A stretch of DNA of 64,000 bases, from assembly GCA_950106755.1 (NCBI GenBank), contig OX467088.1, positions 18,026,001 to 18,090,000 on the forward strand, in the 5' to 3' direction. The position numbers and the translations under genes were made by a program. Below the pieces are notes generated by a model. That model made no database searches, was not told where the DNA came from, and saw only the letters and a list, made by a program, of their open reading frames with translations. Shown one piece after another: positions 13,561 through 24,989 of this stretch; within the stretch, counting starts at the first letter, position 1, and every line of letters begins with the position of its first letter. The stretch comes from Climacium dendroides. Its lineage: Eukaryota > Streptophyta > Bryopsida > Hypnales > Climaciaceae.

Positions 13561-13650
13561 ATATTTTTATCCATTCTACACCTCTCTTTAATCTTTGATC
13601 ATTTAAATTTGAGTAGGTACCTATGGTCTCAATTTTAGTCATTGGTCCAC
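12988..13650. repeat. Short inverted pair flanking ~600 bp
   Basis: A block reading atgactaaaattgagaccat at about 12992 recurs inverted at about 13617-13650 (gtaggtacctatggtctc, continuing). The second lies at the inner edge of the right foldback arm. This suggests a rearrangement or a small insertion boundary. Confidence 0.5.
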
Positions 13651-14510
13651 ATCTTCAAAAATAGATAAAAATAGAAGAAATTATACCTATATGAAGTTTA
13701 GTAATAAAAATGGATGAAAAATAGTAAAATCATCCAAAAAAATCTTTAAAAAAATTTAGATTATAAAATAAATTCAAAATTCAAAACTTAAAGTAAAAGT
13801 TAATTTAAAAGTTTGAATCAATAGAAATTAATGGATGAAATTTTAAAATATTGATTAGCAGTCAAACTTCATCCACCCATAACTTTCTTTTGGAAAGTTC
13901 AATTTGTAAGTGTCTTAGCTTTTTTAAAATTATATTTTATGCTTGACAAGTTGAAAATACTAACCCCTAAAAATATATAGTTTAGAGTAGAAATCTGAGT
14001 CATAAGCAACTTGAAGGTAATTAATTAAAATCTTTTGAAGAAAATTAAAGAATATTTTAAAGTCAAAATCAATTAGAACATCCTTTAAGGATTCCAAAAC
14101 TAACTTACACTTAGAAAATAGATTGATATTGGAAGAGGTAATACAAGATGAAATTTAGTCTTAGTTAATTTAGATTTGAGTGAAGTTCATAGTTATATGG
14201 TGAAATTAAGTGAAACTTTAGGCTTAGGAACTAGAAGTATATTTAAACTTGAACCTAAAATCTTAACTGAATTTGCCTTGATAATTTGAAAGAAATTTAT
14301 GGATGAAGGTTAATAAGGAAGCTTAAAGACAAAACTTCATTTATTGATAATATCTAATAGTAGTGTTTGTTTAGAACGTGTTCTAGCATTTCAGAAAGGT
14401 TATTAGATGCTCTACAACTTTTTATATCTGAAATATTAACTTGATTAGTTTATCTTTTGGAGACCAAAGTTTGGCCCACGTTGGCTAAAACTAGCCCAAA
14501 CTATTGGTAC

Positions 14511-14869
14511 TTCAAACCAAATTGTGCTCACCTTATTTTAAAGGTGGGGATGGATCACTCATAGAGGGTTAGGAATATGGTTTGGCATGTTGCTTGTATG
14601 AAAGAGCATATTTGAAGATACAATGTTTCTAGTGATAACTCTTACACCTTTTATAGTTTATAATGCCATCTACAAAGAATTATCAAATTCTTAAATAAAT
14701 AGTTTTATTCTTCATTTCTATAATTTTTTTTAAATTCACCTATTGAATACTTTTTGTCATCTTCCTCATTGTAAGATTAACCTTGTAAGGCCAATGAATA
14801 TCACCAAGGTATTGTAATTAAGGTTGGTACAAATTATTTTTAATTTCTAAAAATAGCTAGGTTGTTACA
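14511..14869. other. AT-rich spacer, nothing recognised
   Basis: Sequence outside the right foldback arm, without coding or repeat signals beyond the AT bias. Confidence 0.45.
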
Positions 14870-15230
14870 TTGGATGGATGGACGGTCCGTCCGTCTGTCC
14901 GTCCGATAGGAATGACGTCCGTCCGAAGTGTCCGAAGTGGTCAACGGGCATCTGACTTTCTGTGAATGGAAAAAATTCGGATTACAAGAAAATTCAGCGA
15001 CACTTGAATGCCAACATGGAGGGTGGGGCGTAGACGGAAGAGAGTCGGGGCGAAAACAAGGTGTAGGCGGGGACGCAGACGGACCCCTATCAGAGCGTGG
15101 ATGTAGTTCAGGCGCACAGATGGGAAAGGGGGTGTGGACGTTGTTCAGGGCCCGGATGGGAAATAGTGGGCGTGGACGTGAGGGTGCAGTTGAGGGCGTG
15201 GACGAAGGACAGGAAAAAATGGCATTGGGT
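14870..15230 (-). repeat. GC-rich GTCC/GCCC motif tract 1
   Basis: A sharp GC-rich island in AT-rich DNA. It opens with gtccgtccgtctgtccgtcc and continues with repeated gggcgtggacg, ggcgtagacgg and gggacgcagacgg, the reverse complement of the acgtccNcgccc motif found at other sites in the window. An ORF of 126 codons on the plus strand here is a composition artefact. Confidence 0.7.
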
Positions 15231-15309
15231 GTTCTATCCCTTCAATTTAAACCCCTAACTGCCCAAGGCACCAGATTCTGGTGTTTTGAAAAGTTTGAAG
15301 TTAAATAAA

Positions 15310-16354
15310 ATCCAACCAAATTGCTATTTTTAGTAGCTTATATTTTTGGATAACTCTTTCTGAAGTTTAGTTTTAGGTTCAAAAATCCGATCTTAAAAAT
15401 GAATGACTATGATTTTTTTATTGAAGATTCTATGCAAGGATACCCATTGCAATCTTGACTTCCCATAGTGTTGAGGGCTTTTGGAAATGAGCCTCAAATA
15501 CACTAGACCTTGGAGAGAAATTCACATTAAAAATTCATCTTAAGGAATTGTAGAATTTTCTCGGAAAATCTGTAAATTGTTTGGGGTTATGCATGCTAGG
15601 CCCTACAACCTCATTTTTTTTGTGACCAACTTTTTAGAGTTGACATGCTTAAGAGAATCAAAAAAATTTCATAGTTTTAACACCCTCATGATCAAACATT
15701 ATAATCTTTCAATCTATAAGAGATATTGTTATGTTTTCTTTTCTTGTGTGATCCCTAACATCTGTAGTTTGAGTTTGTATGGTTACCATTCAAAAGAAAT
15801 TGGTACAACTTATCAAAATGTTGATTTTTTGTTCAATTTAGAGCAAATTCTAAGTATCTCAAAATAGGCCTTGGGTACATAGGGGTTACAAAATTGAAAT
15901 AAAATGTTTTGGTGCCCCTTCCCTTTCAAAGTTTGAAACAACAAACATTTTGTGAGGGAATGTTTGGGGCCCCCCTAGGTGTGAAACACTTCAGATTCGT
16001 GAGTGAATCTTTGGGTGCCCACAAAATTCAATGCAACAATTCCATTCACCAATGTGTTGAACACGTCAATTTTATATACAACCCTTTTTCTCACAAATGT
16101 CAAATACACTTATTTGTATTTGAAAGAAATGGGAACCCATTCTATTAGGAAAATAGAACAAAAAGGCCAAGCCAGAAGGTTGCACAATGCCTACTACACT
16201 TTTTTTTTGTAACATCACACATTAATGATTTAACGGCATGTATTTTTTACATTGTCTAGCTATTACAACTGGCCTAACTACCATCCTCAAAACACAAAAC
16301 AAGGCCTTCCTACCTACGATAACAACACTCAGGCATACTCTAGCAATGTGGTTT
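15310..16354. other. Downstream of kinase pseudogene; no gene recognised
   Basis: AT-rich to mixed sequence at the 3' side of the minus-strand kinase pseudogene. Short ORFs are present but none has a domain I can name. Confidence 0.45.
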
Positions 16355-18109
16355 TCACTTCAAAGTCTCTACTACACCTAAGACTATTGCCCTCTTATCC
16401 ACATCTTCTTCTTGGAGGCTCTTCAATTTCAAAGCCAAATTTGTGTACTGCTCCGGATTTCGTTTTGTGAAGTACACATGATTCCAAATCCATTGTGCTA
16501 TTGAACCTGCTGCATAGGCTTCCGCTTCCATTGTATACAAATGCTTCTTTTGCATGACTTGAAGTGAATTGATTGAATCTGGGGGGCCAAAGGTATCACT
16601 ACAAGAGAAACGCGTCCTAATTGACAAAAATCAGCCCCTCCTAATCTACAGGAAAATTGACAGATTTTTGTCAATTAGGACAAAAAACTGTCCAAAATGA
16701 CAGAAAATTGTCCTAATTGACAAAAATCTGTCAATTTTCTGTAGATTAGGAGGGGCTGATTTTTGTCAATTAGGACGAATTTCTGTCATTTTGGACAGGT
16801 TTTCTTGTAGTGTATAGAACAATTCCGAAGCAACAAAGTGTTTTACAGCTTTCACCTTCAAGAGTTTGTCCATTGTAGCACATCCATATTTGGATGGCTC
16901 TTTCTCCACCACCCTACTAGAAAGTCCCCAATCACAAACTCCTATGTATACCACATTCTGTTTCCAAGGGTCGAAATGGAGGAGAACGTTGGATGGAGAT
17001 AAGTCATTATGGAGAAAACCCTCATCATGGTATTTTGCCACTATAACCAACAATGATAATGCCAAATTCAGACGATTTCGTCGGTAGGTTGCAACCCACC
17101 CCAATTGTTCGAAATTCAATCCGCTGTTGGTTTCTCTCAAAATGTCATCATTGTTCACTATTTCAGAAACCTTTTTGTCAAGGTTCACCTGAAAGCACTG
17201 TAAAGATCCGCCATTCCACCAAAGGGTGTATCCTTCCATTGTCTTTGGATGCAAGTACGAAAGTCTAATGATGCCCGGGTGCTTCATAGGACACGCTCCC
17301 ACCTCAATCATGATCTCACGGCGCTTCTCCTTTTGATTCTCAATTTTCAAGATCTTGCCAGCAAATTCCATCTATGTCGGGATGCTCCCAAGTTTAGTGA
17401 GACGCACTTTTCAAATGGTCCCATATGCTCCTTTTGCTTTGAAGCCTGGCATTAGTACCACTTTCACCGAACTTTCCAACCACTTGAATGACCCACTGGT
17501 GCTGTGGCTGTAAATTGCATTCTCCGCTGTTTCTTTCCATGGAGATTTCTTTCTATTACGTGAACTTGAGAAACTTTGGCACCAAGTCTGTACCATTGAC
17601 AATTTTGAAGCAAATTCCTTGTCCTCATTGTCCCAATCACTCTTATCTTTTTCTTTTTTGGCTACATTTAACCACATTGCTACAATATTGGTGGTCAAGG
17701 ACTTCACCATGCCGTCGAGCCACTCCGAGGCTAACCAATACTCAACGAAATTGTTATATTTCTTCGATGCTTCCAACTTCACTTCTAGCTCGTACCGCAT
17801 ATCTTGAGTGAGTTGATGGTAACCATCTTCATTTTTGTTCACGTACGTTCTCTTCAACATTGAAAGACTTCGTACCCTGTGGAAGTCAATGCCAAAGGAC
17901 CTTGCCTCCTTCATGTACTCTAGCGGAGGCCAATTTGGATTTGGTGGCTTCTTGGACTTCTTGCTGGATGATGAAGGGTTTGATGACAAAGGATTTGATG
18001 ATGGGATTGTCCAAGACATGTCCCAAACCGAAGGCCCACCTTCCTCAAGTCTATCAAGATCAACATGTAGAGGACGCTTCCTAGACAAACTACTTCCCGA
18101 TGAAGCCAT
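16355..18109 (-). pseudogene. Atypical protein kinase-like pseudogene split by a MITE
   Basis: Read from ATG 18109 on the minus strand, one frame runs about 511 residues once the 216-bp MITE (16597-16812) and one TAT duplication are discounted. Residues 1-225 are Ser-rich then charged and match nothing I know. A glycine-rich loop (KAKGAYGTI) follows, then an AGK segment near residue 250, HNDLSPSNVLL near 367 (Asn replaces the Arg of HRD) and CDWGLSS (DFG becomes DWG). The frame carries two internal stops, TGA 17413-17411 and TAG 17374-17372, both explicable by single transitions, and no frameshift. Kinase fold is clear; activity before decay is uncertain given the atypical HRD and DFG. It lies head to head with retroelement copy A, with 669 bp between the start codons. 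Confidence 0.8.
16597..16812 (-). mobile_element. CACTA MITE copy 3 (in kinase pseudogene)
   Basis: 216 bp with TSD TAT (16594-16596 and 16813-16815). The element plus one TSD is 219 bp, a multiple of three, so host frame phase is unchanged across it. Its own stop codons truncate the host frame. Confidence 0.96.
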
Positions 18110-18275
18110 GCTTTTGAGAGGTTCTGGATTTTTTTTTTAAATCAGTGAAAGCAGGTGCGTGCTGTGGGCCAAGTCTGCACACCCATTGTGGGAGTCCTAA
18201 ATAGGGCCTTAGAAGTTTTTAGGAGAAATTAAGGGCATAGTGGATTCATCTAGATCAATTTTTTTGTCTTTTTGC

Positions 18276-18284
18276 TATAAAAAT
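18276..18284 (+). promoter_or_regulatory. TATA-like box upstream of retroelement copy A
   Basis: The sequence tataaaaat follows an AT-rich run and precedes a purine-rich gagagagaag leader and CCGG-rich untranslated sequence leading to the ATG at 18779. Position fits a promoter for family 1 copy A; no transcription start can be proved. Confidence 0.45.
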
Positions 18285-18778
18285 AGAGCAGGGAGAGAGA
18301 AGAACTAGAACCGGAAAATTAGAAAACCTTAACTCCATAACAGAGTTAATGAGTACTCCTGAAATCCGGAACCGGAAAGTCAATAATCGGGAACGGGATT
18401 GATTTCAGTCGGTATTCCAAAAGATATGGCTTAGTAGAAACTGGAAATTGGAAGTTAACGGTCATCCCCGGATAATGATGGGCAAAGTAGTGGACCGGAG
18501 GATTTCACGGCAAAATTCCAACAGTCCTTTTAACGGTCCAATGACTGGAAACGTCAAAACCAACGGTAGGAAACGGGAAATAGGAAGAATTCAATGTCAG
18601 ACCTTTTTCCAGTTTCTCCGGCAAGTTATAACTTGGGAATTGTTTCCATTAGGGTTCATAGTTGATTGGAGAGTTTCCGGTTTTTGTTGGCAAATTAAGT
18701 TTCCGAGTGAACCAGTGCTACAGTACGAGCGACTACTGCGAGGGTTAGTCGGAGAAGTGAAGGAAGAGCACTGCAACC

Positions 18779-20874
18779 ATGTCTGGGAGTGAGGCTGAGG
18801 AAGAGACCCCCACCACGAAGATATCGCTTAGAAACATTGTTCCGGTTATTCCAGAAGATGCGGGAGAGAGAGCCGACCTGGTGGAGGATCTTAGTCAGAT
18901 GGGCTGTGCAGGGCTGATAGAAAGGCCCTGGAGTTTCAAAGACGAAGTGATGGTGCGGGAGATATTGCATCCGCAGTCGAACGAATGGAGGAAGCCCGTG
19001 AGGGCACTTCCGAACAAGTGGACTGCAGGAATATGGCGGGAGGTTTACGGTTTTGTCCAGGGCAGAGAAGGGATGGCTTCTCGGATAGACAAGACCACGG
19101 TGGGTAAGTTCAGGAACGCCCCTCATACAAAGGATGGATACACGGTGAGTGACTGCAAGGATGAGCGAGAGAAGAGGGTGCTAGAATTTCTAGTTCTAAT
19201 TCTCAGTCCGGATAGAGGAAACCGGATGACCATCACTTTGGAAAATACAATCTTTGGTGCACTGTCTGGAGACAGGAAGGTAGATTGGGGGTTAGTTTTG
19301 AGAGATTATGTCGCCAAACTATGCAAGGGAGTGGGAAAGACTAAACCATCTAGCATTTCCCCATTTCTTTTTCATTTGTATCATGCCCAAGATTGTATGA
19401 GGGTGCAAGAGAGGTAGGAATACACTGTCCAGGAGGTCAAACTGGCCCACAGGATGAAACCTGACTCCGATGATGAGATGGAAGAGAGAAAGGTTAAGAA
19501 AGAGGCTTCCGGTTTGTCAGGATAACTGGAACTGAAAAAGAGGAAAGGGAAAGAGGTCCAGATAGAGGAAGAAAAGGATCCAATCTGGAACAGAGATCCC
19601 TTAGGATCAATTATAGGAGAGCTCAAGAAAGTCTGAGAAGAACATGAGAAAGAGCGAAATACCTTGAAAAAGGTATGTAAGATGTTGGGAGATATTCCTA
19701 GGACAGAGTGTGTAGACACTACAAGAAAACCTGTCCAAAATGACAGAAATTCGTCCTAATTGACAAAAATCAGCCCCTCCTAATCTACAAAAAATTGACA
19801 GATTTTTGTCAATTAAGACAATTTTCTGTCATTTCGGACAGTTTTTTGTCCTAATTGACAAAAATCTGTCAATTTTCTGTAGATTAGGAGGGGCTGATTT
19901 TTGTCAATTAGGACGCGTTTCTCTTGTAGTGAGAGCAAATCTAGAACTTGATAGAGGATGCTGAGGGAAAATCCGGAAAGGCGAAGTATCAAGATTTAGC
20001 GGATGAATTGTTGTCCCTGAAAGAAGAGCTGAGTAGACAGAAACAAGAGAGTGAGCGTAACCGGAAGTACTCAGTTCAAACGGAGGAGACGATTGACCGG
20101 ATTAGGGAGTTCATCACCCTTCCGGTAGAAACATTGAACAAGGCTAGGTTATTTGATGAGAAGGTTTTGGAAGGCGTAGGAAAGCTAGGGGACAAAGTCA
20201 TTCATGTCCTAGTATCCTTCAACTCCAAGATGGAACAGCTACTTGTTCAATTGAGAGAGGTCATGGGGGAGGACAGTCCACCTCCCCAACCGAAAGCAAA
20301 ACCGGAAATGGTTGATACAACAGAGGCGACTCCATCCAAGCCACCGCGGTCGGAGACCAAGCAGACATCCCCAATGACGCGGGAGAAATCCGGACATTCA
20401 TTCGAAGATGTGGTGATAGTCACTCCTACGAAGGAGACTGTTACCCCGGAAACCGGAACTGCGTACACACCAACACCCGGATCAGTCTTGCGAGGAAAGG
20501 TGAAAGTGGAAGAGGTAGATTTAGGGACGCCGCAAAGCAAGATGAAGGCCTCTCCCATTCCTAGCCAAGCGAAGATGAAGACTCCAAGGCCTCCATCAGC
20601 AAGAAAATCAACTCGAGTAAAGTTAGAGGAAGAAGAAGAAAATGAGGATTCGGAAGAAGAGGAGGAGGAAGAAGATTCCAGTTCTAAATCCGGAAATGAG
20701 TCCGAACCATACTCTGATCCGGATTAGGAATTGGCCGCACCGAAGAAGAAGAAAGCCAAGACCAAGGCTCAGTCCTCCAAGGCCAAGAAATGGAAAATAG
20801 TTTCCGGTTCCGTCCGGAAGCAACCATCACGGAAGGGCACCCCGAAACCAAGTGCAACACCAGGGAAGCTGTAG
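18779..20874 (+). pseudogene. Retroelement-like ORF, family 1 copy A (MITE-split, stop-decayed)
   Basis: ATG 18779 opens a frame that, after removing the MITE 19717-19931 and one AGA duplication, runs 626 codons without any indel to TAG at 20872-20874. Internal stops occur at 19415-19417, about 19523, about 19634, just after the MITE near 19948, and 20725-20727. All sit where a single transition would give a sense codon (often Gln or Arg). The N-terminal half is globular (MGCAGLIERPW, then GIWREVYGF and ISPFLFHLYHAQD). The middle is a coiled coil (LADELLSLKEELSRQKQE). The tail is Pro-rich, then acidic Glu-rich (near 20630-20675), then Lys-rich. No protease, reverse transcriptase or integrase is visible nearby. 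A homologous copy (B) lies inverted at 38819-40941. Function unknown; gag-like or accessory ORF of a non-autonomous LTR element is my best guess. Confidence 0.72.
19717..19931 (+). mobile_element. CACTA MITE copy 4 (in retroelement copy A)
   Basis: 215 bp with TSD AGA (19714-19716 and 19932-19934). Removal of 218 bp rejoins the upstream frame with the downstream frame of the host ORF, direct evidence that the host ORF predates it. Confidence 0.97.
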
Positions 20875-22140
20875 AAAAGTTAGAGTAGGACAGATAGGTA
20901 GGTTAGAATCTCAGCTGAAAACCCAAGTTTTTGGTAGAAAGTATTTTGTAAATCACTTTTAGCAGGAAAGGTAGAATTGACTTTCTGGATCCGGATTTAT
21001 CGGAACGGGAATATTAATGGCTAGTTCCAGGATTATAGTAGTCAACGTCATTTTTGTAGATGAGGAGGAGGGCACGTGTTGATTCAGAAAAGGTAGATTT
21101 TGATTCCCATGGATTGAGGAGTCCTATAGGTTGTTTAGTATTTAGTTAGCCGGTTATTGTTAATCCGGTGTGCATTTCCATACTTTGTTTTCCTAGCATT
21201 GTGCAATCCAAATCAGCTTTCTGGTTCACAATTTGAGGTGGCGGCGTGTGCTTTGGTGGTGGATAACCATTGATGTATGTTCTGTAGAGATTGCAAGAAT
21301 AGGTAAGGAGGGAGTGTGCCCGGATATTAAGATTGTCCGGATTCTTGAAGAGAGACTGTGAGCGAGGGTGTTTTCCGGACCCAAGTGTGACCGGTTTGTG
21401 TTTCTAGTTGAGTTTTGATAGTCCCGGATGTGTGCGGAGTGTAACTCTTGACTGTTCCAAAGTAGCTCCCGTTTTCCCGGTCGATAGGTTCAGACTTAAC
21501 CGGAATCCCGAAGGGGAGGTAACAACTCCCTAACTCAGCCATCCCGGTTTTTGCCAGGAATCCAGATTAACTAATAGGCCATCGTTGTAGTCCAAGTTAG
21601 TATTCTAGTCAACTATACCTTGCGTGACCTGCTGATCCTGATAGCTATTCGGTTTAGCTATGAAGGAGAGTTTGGCCGGAATTAGGCTTTGTTGTGTTGT
21701 GTTTTTCTTCTTCTTTTTATAGTGGATCTTTTGTCACTCTAAAACTTAGAGGGTAGGTTTTAAGCTTCCTGCCTCAAGCCCAATACACGGATCCCTCTTG
21801 ATTCAGAGGTTAAACTCAATTCCGGTTACCAAGAACGAGAAAGTCGGACTAGCTACCCCCTTTTCAGTTCTAGCCTAATTGTAAACAGATTGTAGATAAT
21901 GTGTGAATAGGAGAAGTTAAAGGGTGAGTATGGTAATAGAATAGAATAGTTAGACTTAACCGGATTAGAGTAGATGTTCGTGGGTTTGTTGTGACAAGGC
22001 AAATCCCTCTCTTTCGGACAAACAAGAATTCCTCCAACTAAATCTCTGTGGGAATGATAAACGGGTCACTTTAGGATCATTTCCGGTCCTAGAGAAGCAA
22101 CCTGACTTTCCTGTGCTACGACACCCACCAACACACTACA
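20875..22140 (+). repeat. Family 1 copy A 3' region, LTR-like
   Basis: Non-coding, rich in TCCGG and CCGGA. It shares with the copy B tail the string cgttgtagtcc followed by gcgtgacctg, and ends with a tctctgtgggaatgataaac block that corresponds to tctttgtggaaacgattccg in copy B. A ctctgtgg-like string close to the 3' border is typical of plant LTRs, so this is read as a 3' LTR or its relic. A matching 5' LTR was not found. Confidence 0.5.
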
Positions 22141-22219
22141 TAGGCCGCGGAGCAAGCTACAACGTGGGGCAGTGGAGGAGGCTTGGCAAATGGGAGGTCG
22201 CCTAGGGGGATTTTATAGT

Positions 22220-22600
22220 CGGAGGGGTGAGAACGTCCTCGCCCCCATCAAGAACGTCTCCGCCCCGTCGAGAACATCCTCGCCCAGTTCGCACCAACGT
22301 CCTCGCCCTGCTCGAGAGTCGGGAACATCCTCGCCCGACAACTTTATGTCGGGAACGTTCTCGCCCGTCCATTGAGAACGTCCCCGCCCGTCCATCGAGA
22401 ACGTCCCTGTCCCATCGAGAACGTCCCTGCCCCATCGATAACGTCCTTGCCCCATCGATAACGTCCCGCCCGTCCATTGAGAACGTCCCTGCCCCATCGA
22501 TAACGTCCGCGCCCGTCCATCGAGAACATCCCCGCCTCCATCGAGAACATCTCCGCCCCATCGATAATGTCCCCGTCTGACCACCTGCGCCCCTGCCCCT
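22220..22600 (+). repeat. GC-rich ~20-bp minisatellite (gagaacgtccctgccccatc), tract 2
   Basis: About 17 imperfect units around gagaacgtcc followed by cgcccgtccat or ctgccccatc run directly into a TATA box. Long ORFs on both strands through this tract are artefacts of the repeat. The position just upstream of the family 2 reading frame suggests a promoter (U3-like) role. Confidence 0.8.
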
Positions 22601-22607
22601 ATATAAG
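22600..22607 (+). promoter_or_regulatory. TATA box for family 2 copy D
   Basis: The sequence tatataag stands at the end of the GC-rich tract and about 132 bp before the ATG at 22740. A tttttttgcag at 22717-22727, 12 bp before that ATG, looks like a 3' splice site, so the leader may contain an intron. Confidence 0.55.
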
Positions 22608-22739
22608 GCGTCTCCGCCCTATTCATTGTACCTCACACCTTCCCTCGTTCCTCCACTTCTGTTGAGCTGGTTGCTCGGGCGGTTGTGGGGTCTTCTACAG
22701 TACCAAATTCACTCAATTTTTTTGCAGGTCATCATCACC

Positions 22740-24989
22740 ATGGACACGCTACCAAGAATGACAAAGATGGAACGAGACAAAACCCACAAACGACAAGGCC
22801 AAAAACAACGCAAGCGTATAAACATTTTACAAAATCCCACAAAACTTGCATTTAGAGGTTGGCAAGACATACCTGATCCATGGACCATGGAAACTTGCGC
22901 CTCCTACATCGAGTGGTGCCACATTGGCAAATCCTTCCCAGAAGATCGGCATAATCATCACCGTCGATTCAACAAAGCAAATTTGAGGTATTGCACAGAT
23001 GATGCATTCAAGAACTAATGCATTGACGTGTACCAAGTGTTGTATGATCGACCCACCATGGAACACAACGAGGTTCATCTTTTCATTGCACGGGGCGTAC
23101 ATACGGAAGTCAAACTTGGAAAGAGGGTGGACTGGTCTATTATGGTGGAAAGAGGCAACAAAATCAAAGTGCCACATCCCACAAACGGATTAATCCTGAT
23201 GAATGCGCGAAGGTATCAAGAGGGTAGCTGGGGACATTTCAGAACAATTGTAGAAGTGCCTCATGACAATTATGTGACCAAAGATTCCTCTATAGATAAT
23301 GATTCCGATGGCACACGTACGCCTCCACGACCACCAACTACTCGGAGTCAACAACGCATCAGAAGACGGAGGGCCCTATGAATGGATGAGCATGAAAAAG
23401 GTGTTCCACCAACAGTTCCTGATGAACCGGTCATTGAAACACCAAATGAACCGATTCCTGAAGCAGCTAAAGAAGAACCTCTTATGCCAATGCAAGAGGA
23501 AATAGATGTGCAGGTGGATACAGTTGAGAGTTTGAAGGAGTTGAATGACAAAATCAACAAACTTCAAGAACTATATGAAGATAGTCATAGATTGAGAGTG
23601 GAGTTGGAAGATAAGAACAATACCATCACTCGACAATTCCAAGAAATTGGTCGCTTGCAACATGCTCTTGAAACGACCACGATAACTGATGAGGTTCGTT
23701 CCACAGTCGTAGAACCTCAAGATATTCGTGCAGCAGACGTCACAGTAGAGGACGAAGACCTTCCATCCCTTCTTGTACGGAATGTGGAGCTCCAAGAGCG
23801 TTTGAATGCATTGGTCTCGCAGTATTATCAGTGGAAGTTGGCATGCGTGTTCATCGTGGATAGGAACCGGCAAATGGCTGCCGAGTTCACTAAAATTTTC
23901 AACACATATCTTGAACACAATCAAGAACGTGTCTTCGGCTTAACTTCTTGGACCCCTATAGACGACCTCTTCTAATCCGAGAAAATGGCAACCAAAGTCA
24001 TCTCCGGAAATTAGACTGTCATTGATTGGGCTCAAAGTGGTTGGGATTTTCAAAATGCCATGTCTGCCCATGTGACCACTCCCAGTAAATTATTATGGCC
24101 AAAACCGTCTGCCTTTGTTGAAGATGGAACTCAGTGTATAATTTGTTTAAATAACTTTGGCCCGGAAGGTGGAATGCATTTGGGCACGTATGGGCACTTG
24201 TATCACCTAATTTGCTTGATCAGCTTAATGGTCAATCGTAGACGCTGTGCAGTGTGCAAGGCTCCTTTCCACTAGCGTTTATATGAGTTGTTTGGCTTGG
24301 TCGAATTCATGCCACCAAGTTGGGAATTTGATGCCAACAATGCACCTGACCATCCCAGCAAATGGGGAGAAGACCTTGTTTGGAATTGGCGGTACAAGTA
24401 CCACTTGTTGGAAAAGTCCCGACTCTGTGATCAATGGGGTTGGAAAAATGATCCAAATGCAGTTGTCAGAGTGTGCCACAACTTGATTAAAGGCACATCG
24501 GAAGCAAGCCAAGGAAAGAGGAATTTCTTCTTCCAATGCTTCAACGGGCATTGGGATGAAAATGAGAAGAAATTCCGATTTGGGCCCCACCTCTGGAACT
24601 GGCTTTGGGATAAAGATGGAGTGCGTATTAACGAGCACGAGGTGGTGGATATTGAGAGCGACAATGACGATGGATATGACATGCCTAGTCCATGGGAAAG
24701 AGTCATGATGTCGAAATCCAAGTGGTGAAACCAGTTCAAACTTGATGCGGTAGATTTTCTGTTGAACCAACATAGTCCGCAAATGCGTTAAGCGCTTGAA
24801 GAGCTCCAACAATCCCAAGTTTTGAGGGCCATATTAGAGGAGGATGGGCCAGCTAGGCAAACTCGGTCTGCAGTCCAGAGGCTTTGCTTGGGCTCTGATG
24901 AAGACCACATTCTCGAATGCGGTACACATAACGATGAAGCAGGTCCAAGCGACACTACTAGTAGTCCTATGGATGTGGACGAAGCCTAA
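22740..24989 (+). pseudogene. Family 2 copy D: 750-codon RING-containing repeat ORF, stop-decayed
   Basis: From ATG 22740 a single frame runs to TAA 24987-24989 (750 codons) with seven internal stops and no frameshift: TAA 23016, TGA 23379, TAA 23973, TAG 24012, TAG 24273, TGA 24726, TAA 24789. Residues 1-35 are basic. Residues 37-88 form a conserved block (GW, PWT, TC, YIEWCHIGKSF) also seen in the copy at 30.1 kb. Residues about 95-190 look globular, and 265-340 are a coiled coil (LKELNDKINKLQELYEDSHR). A RING-H2-type finger lies at 466-506: C466-x2-C469, then Y484 where the third ligand Cys is expected (TAT for TGT), H486, H489, C492, C503-x2-C506 and KAPF. Residues 513-662 are Trp-rich. 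RING fingers usually recruit E2 enzymes for ubiquitin transfer. I do not recognise the whole protein. Lack of indels suggests recent decay or strong methylation-driven mutation. Confidence 0.72.

Larger units (their letters stand above)
7136..14510. mobile_element. Long foldback CACTA-like element with ~1-kb inverted arms
   Basis: The left end begins CACTACTAGAAATTTTGGC at 7136. The first ~1.2 kb (7136 to about 8420, MITE excluded) is matched in reverse complement by about 13610-14510. Paired blocks include gggccaaa with a nearby ggctagtttt (7150-7190 versus 14470-14500), aaaagattttaattaa (7838 region versus 14030 region) and recurrent aaacttcatcc motifs in both arms, pointing in opposite directions. 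Terminal CACTA, subterminal repeats in mirror image and no transposase suggest a non-autonomous CACTA-type foldback. The right terminus is eroded and no 3-bp duplication could be shown. The interior holds an R1 copy and other insertions, so the original element was shorter. Confidence 0.6.

Noticed and set aside
14928..15308. 126-codon plus-strand ORF rich in Gly and Arg
   Set aside because: It lies on the GC-rich motif tract and exists because that repeat lacks stops; no domain and no start context.
18779..20874. Complete LTR retrotransposon around family 1 copy A
   Set aside because: No 5' LTR, primer-binding site or pol domains could be found, so only an LTR-like tail is claimed.
22172..22626. 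Several overlapping ORFs on both strands of the minisatellite
   Set aside because: They are readings of a ~20-bp tandem repeat in different frames, typical of low-complexity DNA.
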